Assembly (NCBI RefSeq): GCF_900120405.1 | Contig: NZ_LT635493.1 | Coordinates: 961,452-1,025,451, forward strand | DNA: 64,000 bases | Reading direction: 5' to 3' | Origin: Urinicoccus massiliensis | Lineage (GTDB): Bacteria > Bacillota > Clostridia > Tissierellales > Peptoniphilaceae | Shown: positions 41,969 to 48,997 of the stretch, one piece after another | Layout of the letters: each line of letters starts with the position of its first letter | Numbering within the stretch: position 1 is the first letter of the stretch | Program-made: the position numbers and the translations under genes | The notes under the pieces: model-generated | Databases searched by the model: none | What the model was told of the DNA's origin: nothing | Seen by the model: the letters and a program-made list of their open reading frames with translations, nothing else

Positions 41969-42595
41969 ATGAGTCGACAACAAGAAAGTTACTTAAAGGT
42001 CATTTACGACCTTATGCTTCGCTATGGCCATGCCAGCAATAAAAGAATTGCAGAAGATTTAAATGTGGCTCCTGCTTCTGTAACAGAAATGATCCGTAAG
42101 TTAAAAGAAAATAACTGGGTCCAAGTGAGTTTTCATAAGATTACCCTTACACCGGAAGGGGAGGACCGGGTCAAGAACCTCTTAGACCGCCACCGGCTTT
42201 GGGAGACCTTTTTGTTGACCAAGTTGGACTATCCTCCGGACAAGGTCCATGGACTGGCGGAAAGTTTGGAGCATGCTTCTGACGGCCAGCTCATTGACCG
42301 ACTAAACAAGTACCTGGCCTATCCCAAAACCTGTCCCCATGGAGGCCCCATCTATGTCAATGGGGGCCAAGAAGTTGCAGAATCCTTGTGGGACAAGGAA
42401 GACCAGGGGCCCTTTGAAATCCTGCAAATTATTGATGAACTCAACTACAACCACTATGAACGCCGGGGCCTACTGCCTGGCGCCCAACTGGAGTTGAGGA
42501 AAAAATTTTCTGAAAATATGACTGTGAGACTGGAAGGGAAAAATGCCACCCTGAGTAAAAAAGAAGCGGAAAATATTCTGGTGGTAAAAAAATAG
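41969..42595 (+). CDS. DtxR/MntR family metal-dependent regulator
   Basis: A 208-residue repressor. The N-terminal winged helix (about 1-65) contains IAEDLNVAPASVTEMIRKL. The dimerisation/metal domain has HRLWETFLL, AESLEHASD and the CPHGGPI motif typical of DtxR proteins, and a C-terminal FeoA/SH3-like domain (about 150-208) makes it the long, iron-responsive DtxR type rather than short MntR. It could be the iron sensor for the cell, though no DtxR box was identified in the window. It is preceded by GGAGGG. Confidence 0.92.
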   Translation: MSRQQESYLKVIYDLMLRYGHASNKRIAEDLNVAPASVTEMIRKLKENNWVQVSFHKITLTPEGEDRVKNLLDRHRLWETFLLTKLDYPPDKVHGLAESLEHASDGQLIDRLNKYLAYPKTCPHGGPIYVNGGQEVAESLWDKEDQGPFEILQIIDELNYNHYERRGLLPGAQLELRKKFSENMTVRLEGKNATLSKKEAENILVVKK

Positions 42596-42640
42596 TCAAG
42601 ATGCCTAATTTGTGGTAAAATAACACAGATAGGAGGAGCC

Positions 42641-43633
42641 ATGAAAAAACTAATCTTGCTAGTTTCCTTGAGCTTGTGCCTGACAGCTTGTTCAAGCCTG
42701 GAGCCAGGCCTAGAAAGAGCCAAGGACTTTTTCCAGAAAGAATCCAGCCAGGAAGGCAAAAGCAAAAAGAATAAAGAAAAATCCATTTTTACAAAAATAA
42801 AGGAAGTCCAAAACGACACCCCCCTGTCCAAGGGAGTGGTGGGGTCTGTCAATGGGGTAGACCTCTTTCATGAAGCGGGCAACCACCTGGAAGACCCCAG
42901 CCTTATGATTGAAGGCGTCAATGACTTTAGTGGAGGCAAAGACCTGAGCCAATTGACAGAAGTGGGAGACTACCTGGTAGACTATGAAATGGGGGCCAGT
43001 ATGATCCGGGAGCTCTTGTTAAAGGACAAGCCCCACCGCTATGAAACAAAGGCCGAAGCAGTCACCCCCAGCCAGGAAGACCTGGGCTACGCCCTGGACT
43101 ACTTCAACTATTTGACAGAAATTAACACCTGCCTGTCCCAGGACAAGAGCTTTGAAGGGGCGGCCCTTTATCCAACACTGATCTGGGCAAAAAAATACAA
43201 GGACAGCGACTTAACTGCCTATTATTTTAGGGAATACATTGATGGAGACATTCGGTCTTCTGGTAACCAGGCCACAGTGGTCATGGATAAAAACCACCGC
43301 CTGGTCCACTACCTGTCCTATGGGAAACGAAACCCCTTGACCTTGGCCTACAAGCCCAATTGGTCCAAGGAGACAGCCATTAAAAAACTGGTCCGGCAAT
43401 TGGGTAAAAACATCGGCGGCATCAATGACAACTATGACTTAATCGACTTTTACTACCAAGTCCCGGCCTTTGAAATTACCAGGGCTACAGACAAGCAGTA
43501 CAAGCCCCAATTTATGGGAGAATACAAGTCCGACAAGAATGTCTACATGGTCTATGTCCGCCATGACGGAGACTATGTGCCAGGTCAAACAAGCCAAGAC
43601 CAGGCCCAAAAAACAAGTGAAGATGCAGAATAA
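42641..43633 (+). CDS. Lipoprotein, unknown function
   Basis: A 330-residue lipoprotein with signal MKKLILLVSLSLCLTAC. A Lys/Glu-rich stretch (about 28-55) is followed by a larger folded region with many Tyr and Asp residues and a polar Gln/Ser tail. I recognise no domain. It is 45 bases after the DtxR-type regulator and AGGAGG precedes its ATG, so cotranscription is possible. It ends before a terminator. Confidence 0.75.
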   Translation: MKKLILLVSLSLCLTACSSLEPGLERAKDFFQKESSQEGKSKKNKEKSIFTKIKEVQNDTPLSKGVVGSVNGVDLFHEAGNHLEDPSLMIEGVNDFSGGKDLSQLTEVGDYLVDYEMGASMIRELLLKDKPHRYETKAEAVTPSQEDLGYALDYFNYLTEINTCLSQDKSFEGAALYPTLIWAKKYKDSDLTAYYFREYIDGDIRSSGNQATVVMDKNHRLVHYLSYGKRNPLTLAYKPNWSKETAIKKLVRQLGKNIGGINDNYDLIDFYYQVPAFEITRATDKQYKPQFMGEYKSDKNVYMVYVRHDGDYVPGQTSQDQAQKTSEDAE

Positions 43634-43634
43634 A

Positions 43635-43663
43635 AAAGCGTGAACTGGGTGTTCACGCTTTTT
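43635..43663 (+). terminator. Terminator after the lipoprotein gene
   Basis: AAAGCGTGAAC-TGGGT-GTTCACGCTTT hairpin with T-run. Confidence 0.92.
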
Positions 43664-43684
43664 CTATAGAAACGTTAAAAAGCC

Positions 43685-43713
43685 TTGACTAAATACGTAT
43701 TAGCACGTATGAT
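43685..43713 (+). promoter_or_regulatory. hicAB promoter with embedded repeat (likely operator)
   Basis: TTGACT (43685-43690), 17-base spacer, TATGAT (43708-43713). Two copies of ACGTAT (43695-43700 and 43705-43710) lie ten bases apart inside the promoter, the first within the palindrome ATACGTAT. One helical turn of spacing fits binding by the HicB ribbon-helix-helix/HTH domain. Confidence 0.7.
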
Positions 43714-43736
43714 TAATCTTGTAAGGAGGAATCATC

Positions 43737-43931
43737 ATGCCAATGACGTCTAAGCAGATGATTAAATTTCTTAAAAAGAACGGCTTTACTTATATTAAAA
43801 GTGGAGATGGTTCCCATAAGAAATTTAAGAATTTCAAGACAGGAAGGATAACAACTGTTCCTGACCATGGATCCAAGGATTTACCAAAACCCTTGGAACA
43901 CCTAATCTTGAAACAAGCGGGGCTGAAATAA
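43737..43931 (+). CDS. hicA: HicA toxin (mRNA interferase)
   Basis: A 64-residue double-stranded-RNA-binding-fold toxin. KQMIKFLKKNGFTYIKSGDGSHKKF contains the catalytic His, and TVPDHGSKDLPKPLEHLILKQAGL is the family ending. In homologues it cleaves mRNA and stops growth until HicB binds it. AAGGAGG precedes the ATG. AT-rich compared with the flanking genes, consistent with a mobile module. Confidence 0.95.
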   Translation: MPMTSKQMIKFLKKNGFTYIKSGDGSHKKFKNFKTGRITTVPDHGSKDLPKPLEHLILKQAGLK

Positions 43932-43962
43932 GCCCCTCCTTACCTACATAAGGAGGGATTTT

Positions 43963-44394
43963 ATGTTTGTGACGTATCCAGCTATTTTTTATAAAAACCT
44001 AGAGGAAGAAGGCTATACTGTGGTATTTCCAGATTTACAGGGATGTGTAACTTGTGGAAAAGATGAGAATGAGAGTATGCACATGGCCCAAGATGTTTTA
44101 GGGACTTATTTGTATGAATTTTATGTCGATAGAAAACCCATGCCAAGTTCCAGTGATATAGTCAACTTAACGACAAAAATAGATGACGAAGATAAGGAAT
44201 ATTTCTCTCAAAAGGGAAGTTTCCTTAGTTTGATAGGTATAGATTTAGCTGCCTATGTAAAAAAAGTAGCTTGTAAAAATGTGAAGAAAACCTTGACTAT
44301 TCCAAGCTATCTAAATGAAATGGGGAAAAATGAAAATATTAACTTTTCTCAAGTACTAACAGATGCTTTAAAAGCTGAATTTGACATTGATTAG
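43963..44394 (+). CDS. hicB: HicB antitoxin
   Basis: A 143-residue antitoxin. The N-terminal partly degenerate RNase H-like fold (YPAIFYKNLEEEGYTVVFPDLQGCVTCG ... AQDVLG) masks HicA. The C-terminal TIPSYLNEMGKNENINFSQVLTDAL is a ribbon-helix-helix-like DNA-binding module that probably represses the upstream promoter. AAGGAGG precedes the ATG, 31 bases after hicA. Confidence 0.93.
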   Translation: MFVTYPAIFYKNLEEEGYTVVFPDLQGCVTCGKDENESMHMAQDVLGTYLYEFYVDRKPMPSSSDIVNLTTKIDDEDKEYFSQKGSFLSLIGIDLAAYVKKVACKNVKKTLTIPSYLNEMGKNENINFSQVLTDALKAEFDID

Positions 44395-44640
44395 GTCCTG
44401 CTGGTTAGAAACTATCCATATTAAAGCAGATTATTATAAAGAATGGAAAGTTAATCCACTTTGTCAAATGGTTATGAAGAGGGGCAGAAAATTTATGGGG
44501 TGTCCTTTATCGAAAAGAATCCCAAGAGGAAATGTAGGAACTTATCATCTGTGGCGGATTTGTAAATGGGAGTTGGATTATTGGTAACACTAAAGAAGAC
44601 TGCTATATGGTTTAGAAAAATTTGAAATCCTCAAAGACGA
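44395..44640 (+). other. No intact gene; possible decayed coding remnant
   Basis: After hicB, short protein-like stretches occur in different frames (for example GYEEGQKIYGVSFIEKNPKRK near 44470-44532 and FVNGSWIIGNTKEDCYMV ending at a stop near 44615). That pattern would suit a small gene broken by frameshifts. A 68-codon frame overlapping the end of hicB has no ribosome site and looks accidental. I cannot name the ancestor. Confidence 0.25.
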
Positions 44641-44678
44641 AAAGCACAGGAACAATGAAATGTTCGCTGTGTTTTTTA
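44641..44678 (+). terminator. Terminator downstream of hicAB region
   Basis: GCACAGGAAC paired with GTTCGCTGTGT, then T6. From here to the tRNA (44679-44862) I see nothing coding. Confidence 0.8.
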
Positions 44679-44862
44679 TTGGGGCTTGAATTTATAAGTT
44701 AGCTGGAAAAGAAGGGATCTACAATAGAGGGGGAGGTCAACGAGGCCTATCTTGTTTCATTTTCTCACCCCCTTAAGGTCCGTATTCTCCTGACTTAACA
44801 TGAAGATAAATCAAGAGTTAATTCCAAGGAAGGCCAACCCTAGGTGGAAAAAGCAATAAAAA

Positions 44863-44910
44863 AACCATGCTAAGCCTTGAAAACAAGCCATTCTAGCATG
44901 GAAATTTTTT
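44863..44910 (-). terminator. Terminator of the tRNA-Thr transcript
   Basis: CCATGCTA ... TAGCATGG inverted repeat with a T-run on the reverse strand (and an equally good one on the plus strand). Confidence 0.85.
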
Positions 44911-44912
44911 TA

Positions 44913-44988
44913 TGGAGCTACCGGGGAGAATCGAACTCCCGACCTGCAGGTTACGAATCTGCTGCTCTACCGACTGAGCCACGGTAGC
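44913..44988 (-). tRNA. trnT: tRNA-Thr (anticodon CGT)
   Basis: On the reverse strand the cloverleaf reads acceptor GCTACCG/CGGTAGC, D-arm GCTC-AGTCGGTA-GAGC, anticodon loop TTCGTAA (anticodon CGT, codon ACG), and T-arm GGGAG-TTCGATT-CTCCC. CCA is encoded after a U discriminator. The lowest anticodon-stem pair is an A-C mismatch. Confidence 0.93.
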
Positions 44989-45049
44989 AAGTCTAGTCCT
45001 ATTTTACAGCGGGGGAATCCCCCTGTCAAGAAGGCCTAGGCTGGAGAAT

Positions 45050-45664
45050 TTACTTCCAGGTTAGGTTTTGATAGCCTGGGGCATGGACGGGAGAGTTGAT
45101 TAAAAACCTCTCTTGGGCCAGGTCCAGCATGGGTTTGTCGTCCTTGTAGGAGTCGCTATAGGCCACGGTGGTGGCTTGGCTATAGGGGATCTTTTCTTTG
45201 TCAAAAAGGGCCTTGAGCCGGCGGACTTTTTCTTCCTTGGCATGGTTGAGGCCCCGGATCTTGCCGTCAATAAACCGGGTTCCCAGGATGTAGTCAAAGC
45301 CCAGGTCCCTACCCAGGGGCACCAGGTAGGCCTCCATGGAAGCGCTGACGAGAAAGAGGGTGTAGCCTTCTTTTTTTCTCCGGGAAAGTTCTTCCAGGGC
45401 GTCCTTGTAGTATTTTTTTGGCATGACCTGGTGTAAAAAAATGTCTTTTTCTTCCGGGGTCAAGAGGTCATAGTAGCTTAAAACGGAATTTTTCAAGTGG
45501 CGGTAGTCCCCTGCAAGTAGGGAGTGGACCAGGGAAAAGACCAGGCGCAAGACAAAGGGGAGGGCATGCAGGGGGTGATTTTTAAAAATAAATTTTAACA
45601 GGCTTCCAATGGAATGTTCCTGGGTAATGGTTTTATCAAAATCAAAAAGGGCAATTTTTTTCAT
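45050..45664 (-). CDS. HAD-IB family phosphatase
   Basis: A 204-residue hydrolase of the phosphoserine-phosphatase-like group. FDFDKTIT has the nucleophile and acid Asp residues; TLFLVSASMEAYL is motif II; the Lys of motif III lies near EEKVRRLKA; YSDSYKDDKPML is motif IV. A helical cap between residues about 20 and 90 marks subclass I. The substrate is not readable. The gene stands alone, divergent from dinB, after the tRNA. Confidence 0.88.
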   Translation of the reverse strand: MKKIALFDFDKTITQEHSIGSLLKFIFKNHPLHALPFVLRLVFSLVHSLLAGDYRHLKNSVLSYYDLLTPEEKDIFLHQVMPKKYYKDALEELSRRKKEGYTLFLVSASMEAYLVPLGRDLGFDYILGTRFIDGKIRGLNHAKEEKVRRLKALFDKEKIPYSQATTVAYSDSYKDDKPMLDLAQERFLINSPVHAPGYQNLTWK

Positions 45665-45823
45665 CCTATACCTCCATGGTCTTTATTTTACCACACTTTA
45701 GGGGGAATAGAAGGGAAAGTTTTGGCCGGTCTTACCGGTTTTAAAAGGCCGGGACTTGTAGTATACTAGTTAGGTAAGTATCTTTTAACTTGTGCTGGAT
45801 TCCAGTTAGAATTTAGGTGAATG

Positions 45824-46864
45824 ATGAAGATTCTCCATGTGGATTTGGATGCCTTTTATGCATCGGTTGAGGAATTGGACCATCCTGAATATAAAAACAA
45901 GCCCATGGCTGTGGGGGGCCAAAGGGACGATGGGATTTTGACTACGGCCAACTATGCCGCCAGGGCCTACGGGGTTCATTCGGCCATGCCAGTTTTTATG
46001 GCCAAGAGTCTCTGTCCCCAACTCAAGGTCCTCCCCCTTCACCGGGAAAAGTACCTGGAAAAATCCCGGGAGGTCTTTGAAGTTTTAAAGACCTTTAGCC
46101 CCCTGGTGGAGCAGGTTTCCATTGATGAGGCCTATCTGGCCATTGACCACTGGCCTGGGGACTATGAAAAAAGGGCCTGGGACCTCAAAAAAGCGGTTAA
46201 GGACAAGACGGGGCTGACCCTGTCTGTGGGCCTGTCCTATAATAAATTTTTGGCAAAATTAGCCAGCGATTGGAAGAAACCCGACGGCTTTTTTATGATT
46301 GGTCCCGAGGATATTCCGGACCTCCTCCTTCCTTTAAAGGTGGAAAAGGTCCATGGGGTGGGGCAAAAGTCGGCAGAAAAGTTAAAGGCCCTGGGGATTT
46401 ATACTGTTGGGGACCTCTACCAACTGGACCGGGCCTTCCTCTACCAGCACTTTAACAAGGCGGGGATCCAATGGTACGATCGGATCCGGGGGATTGACCC
46501 CAGAGAGGTCAGTCCGTCGGGAAAAAGAAAGAGCTTGGGAACGGAAACCACCCTGGAAAGGGCCAGCCAGGATCCGGAAGTCTTATGGACCTATATCCTG
46601 GACCTCTGCCGGGAATTGGAAGGGGACTGCCTGGACAAAAATATCCAGGGCTACACCCTGACCCTCAAGGTCAAGACGGGAAAGTTCAAAACCCATACCC
46701 GGTCCAGGACCTTGGAACTTCCCATCTACCGGGCAGAAGACATGGTCTTGGTTTTGGAAGACTTGTTTCCCGAGGTCTACCAAAAAACAGAAAGCTATCG
46801 CTTGGTCGGCGTGAGCCTGTCCAATTTAATGGACCGGTCCATCCGGCAATTAACCTTTTTATAA
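45824..46864 (+). CDS. dinB: DNA polymerase IV (Y-family)
   Basis: A translesion polymerase. ILHVDLDAFYASVEELD and VSIDEAYLAI hold the catalytic acidic residues, and NKFLAKLASDWKKPDG and VEKVHGVGQKSAEKL (helix-hairpin-helix) are diagnostic. About 346 residues, normal length. ATG 45824 is three bases from AGGTGA; the ATG immediately before it abuts the ribosome site. I see no beta-clamp motif of the classical form at the C-terminus and no obvious LexA box upstream. Confidence 0.95.
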   Translation: MKILHVDLDAFYASVEELDHPEYKNKPMAVGGQRDDGILTTANYAARAYGVHSAMPVFMAKSLCPQLKVLPLHREKYLEKSREVFEVLKTFSPLVEQVSIDEAYLAIDHWPGDYEKRAWDLKKAVKDKTGLTLSVGLSYNKFLAKLASDWKKPDGFFMIGPEDIPDLLLPLKVEKVHGVGQKSAEKLKALGIYTVGDLYQLDRAFLYQHFNKAGIQWYDRIRGIDPREVSPSGKRKSLGTETTLERASQDPEVLWTYILDLCRELEGDCLDKNIQGYTLTLKVKTGKFKTHTRSRTLELPIYRAEDMVLVLEDLFPEVYQKTESYRLVGVSLSNLMDRSIRQLTFL

Positions 46865-46873
46865 GGAGGAGCT

Positions 46874-47287
46874 ATGGGACAATTAGTCTTAACAGAAGCA
46901 GAAGTTCGAGAGCGGTTTAAAAAAAGACAGGTGGGTTTTTACGAGTTTTTTAACTTTCAATTTGAAGAACTCACAGACGACCATTTAACCATTAGCCTGG
47001 ATTGTGGTCATGAAATGCTAAACCCCCTGGGCAATATCCATGGTGGTGTCCTCTTTACCATTGGGGACCAGGCTGCCGGGGTCTTTGCCATGGCAGTGGG
47101 TCGGGGGTCTGTGACCCTTAAGGGGAGTATGGACTATTTACGGCCGGGCCAGGTGGGGAAGATTTACGCCACAGCCAGCCTGATCCACAAGACTAAAAAA
47201 ACAGTTTTACTGGAAGTTAGCATTGAACAAGACCAAAGACGGATTGCCTACGGAATTTATAATTTTTATGTAAGAACACAGAGGTAG
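46874..47287 (+). CDS. PaaI-family hotdog thioesterase
   Basis: A 137-residue hotdog-fold protein with LNPLGNIHGGVLFTIGDQAAG, where the HGG and the Asp in IGDQ form the acyl-CoA site, and GSMDYLRPGQVG. It probably hydrolyses acyl-CoA. It starts 9 bases after dinB with AAGGAGG, so the two are probably cotranscribed. Confidence 0.9.
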   Translation: MGQLVLTEAEVRERFKKRQVGFYEFFNFQFEELTDDHLTISLDCGHEMLNPLGNIHGGVLFTIGDQAAGVFAMAVGRGSVTLKGSMDYLRPGQVGKIYATASLIHKTKKTVLLEVSIEQDQRRIAYGIYNFYVRTQR

Positions 47288-47293
47288 GAAGGG

Positions 47294-47320
47294 GGCACAA
47301 GGGGACTTGTGTCTTTCTTT
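47294..47320 (+). terminator. Terminator after the thioesterase gene
   Basis: GGCACAAG-GGGA-CTTGTGTC followed by TTTCTTT. Confidence 0.75.
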
Positions 47321-47339
47321 AAAAAGATTGGAAAAACGA

Positions 47340-47369
47340 TTGCATGGTGAAAATCACCTATGCTATACT
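47340..47369 (+). promoter_or_regulatory. EamA-gene promoter containing a palindrome
   Basis: TTGCAT (47340-47345) and TATACT (47364-47369), 18 bases apart. The spacer holds the perfect palindrome GGTGA-AAA-TCACC (47346-47358), well placed for a repressor or activator. Confidence 0.65.
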
Positions 47370-47392
47370 AAGAAGAGAGAGAGGAGGATTTT

Positions 47393-48307
47393 ATGAGCAA
47401 GAAATTTTATGGTAACCTGCTATTATTTTTAACGGCATTTATTTGGGGGACATCCTTTGTGGCCCAGGTTCTGGGAGGGCAAAGTTCCATTGGACCCTTT
47501 ACCTTTAACTTTTCCAGAAACATGGTGGCAGGATTTTTCCTTTTAATTATTGTGATTCCCTTTTTATCCAATAGGGACAAAAAGGCCAACAATGGCGTGG
47601 CTCCAGACAAGGGGGACCAAAAAACCCTGCTTTTAGGAGGAATTTCTTGTGGCCTGGCCCTATTTTTCGCCATGACCTTCCAACAAATCGGCATTATGGA
47701 ATCCACTGCTGGCAAGGCCGGTTTTATTACTGCCCTCTACATAGTCATCGTCCCCTTGCTGGGGGTTTTTATCGGCAAGCGGGTGACCTTGAAGATGTGG
47801 GCCTGCGTAGTTATTGCAGCCATTGGTATGTACTTATTGAGCTTTAAAAGTGGCTTTGACATTGGCAAGGGGGACATCCTACTTTTAATTTGCGCCGTCT
47901 TGTTTTCGGTCCACATCCTGGTTATCGACCATTTTTCTCCCAAGGTAGACGGGGTTAAGATGAGCTGTATCCAATTTTTTGTCGCTGGATTTTTTTCCTT
48001 GGTCCTGGCCCTGGTAAGGGAAAATGTGGTTTTTGCCAACATTTTAGAATCAGCTATTCCCATTCTCTATGTGGGGATCCTGTCCTCAGGAATTGGCTAC
48101 ACCCTACAAATTGTGGCCCAAAAGGACACAGACCCTACGGTGGCATCCTTGATTTTAAGTCTGGAAAGTGTCTTTGCAGCTATTTCCGGAGCCATCTACC
48201 TCCACGAGAGAATGACTCCAAGAGAGCTCATTGGCTGTGCCATTATGATGGCGGCCATTGTCTATGCCCAAGTTCCTGAAAAAAAGAAGCTTGGCAAGCT
48301 AAATTAA
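47393..48307 (+). CDS. EamA family drug/metabolite exporter
   Basis: A 304-residue membrane protein with about ten hydrophobic helices in two EamA repeats: GNLLLFLTAFIWGTSFVAQ opens the first, GDILLLICAVLFSVHILVIDHF the second, and the end has SLILSLESVFAAISGAIYLHE. The family exports amino acids or metabolites; the substrate is unknown. It is the last gene before the composition change at about 48.3 kb. Confidence 0.92.
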   Translation: MSKKFYGNLLLFLTAFIWGTSFVAQVLGGQSSIGPFTFNFSRNMVAGFFLLIIVIPFLSNRDKKANNGVAPDKGDQKTLLLGGISCGLALFFAMTFQQIGIMESTAGKAGFITALYIVIVPLLGVFIGKRVTLKMWACVVIAAIGMYLLSFKSGFDIGKGDILLLICAVLFSVHILVIDHFSPKVDGVKMSCIQFFVAGFFSLVLALVRENVVFANILESAIPILYVGILSSGIGYTLQIVAQKDTDPTVASLILSLESVFAAISGAIYLHERMTPRELIGCAIMMAAIVYAQVPEKKKLGKLN

Positions 48308-48334
48308 GCTAACCATAACTACCCGTTTTTAGAG

Positions 48335-48384
48335 TGACCCCATAAAGTTGGACCTAATCGAGTAAGCATTTCGCTTGCTCGATT
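48335..48384. mobile_element. Remnant of an IS3-family (IS150-group) element end
   Basis: TGACCCCATAAAGTTGGACC (48335-48354) matches the typical terminal inverted repeat of IS150-group elements, which read TGACCCC-A/T-rich-TTGGAC. It is followed by the stem AATCGAG ... CTCGATT (48356-48384). No transposase or second end is present, so this is a solo end or scar. The rest of the 315-base gap (to 48622) has a promoter and small palindromes only. Confidence 0.55.
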
Positions 48385-48549
48385 TTGTTATTACATAACA
48401 TTCGTTCTATGCGGATTGTATGGATAAAACATACCACATCCTGTCATGTTAAGATGAGCAGGTGATAGTATAGAGGATAAATATATCCTATGCTTGGGTA
48501 GAAGTCAAAAAATAAAATGGTCTTAAAGTGATAGGAGGAATCAAAATTC

Positions 48550-48578
48550 TTTACATAAAAAATCTTCTTTGCTATAAT
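48550..48578 (+). promoter_or_regulatory. Promoter of the DUF454/ABC operon
   Basis: TTTACA (48550-48555), 17-base spacer, TATAAT (48573-48578), about 45 bases before the first gene. No clear Fur box is seen here. Confidence 0.8.
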
Positions 48579-48622
48579 AAAAGCAAAATAGGTTCTGTCT
48601 ACCCGGCAGAAAGGAGATTTTT

Positions 48623-48997
48623 GTGAAACCTATTTTTGTTTGTTTAGGATTTATTTTTATGGGTCTAGGGATTCTTGGTGTTTACTTACCCCTATTACCC
48701 GCAACACCATTCTTCCTATTAGCGGCAGGTTGCTTTTCCAAAGGATCTAAAAAATTTGATCAGTGGTTTAAATCTACAAATTTATACAAAAAAAACATAG
48801 AGCCCCTTAAAAATAAAGAGGGGTTCACTCGCAAAAAAAAGATAAAAATTTTAGCGATGGTAACTTTCTTTTTAGGCATTTCATTTTATTTTGTCAACCA
48901 TTTTCATGCTAGGTTGGCTCTTATTTTGGTGCTCATTTTTCATTATGTTTACTTCCTTTTTTGCGTGAAAACAAGAACGGAGGAAGAGTATGTTTAA
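48623..48997 (+). CDS. YbaN/DUF454 family membrane protein
   Basis: A 124-residue protein with the diagnostic DUF454 start: FVCLGFIFMGLGILGVYLPLLPATPFFLLAAGCFSKGS, with two N-terminal and two C-terminal membrane segments. The biochemical role is unknown; DUF454 genes are often seen near haem or iron genes. GTG start at 48623 after AAAGGAG. It overlaps the next gene by 8 bases, and its codons are AT-rich like the rest of the island. Confidence 0.9.
   Translation: MKPIFVCLGFIFMGLGILGVYLPLLPATPFFLLAAGCFSKGSKKFDQWFKSTNLYKKNIEPLKNKEGFTRKKKIKILAMVTFFLGISFYFVNHFHARLALILVLIFHYVYFLFCVKTRTEEEYV

Noticed and set aside
44381-44587. 68-codon frame overlapping the end of hicB
   Set aside because: No ribosome site, unusual Cys/Trp-rich composition, and protein-like pieces appear in other frames, so it is more likely chance or decay.
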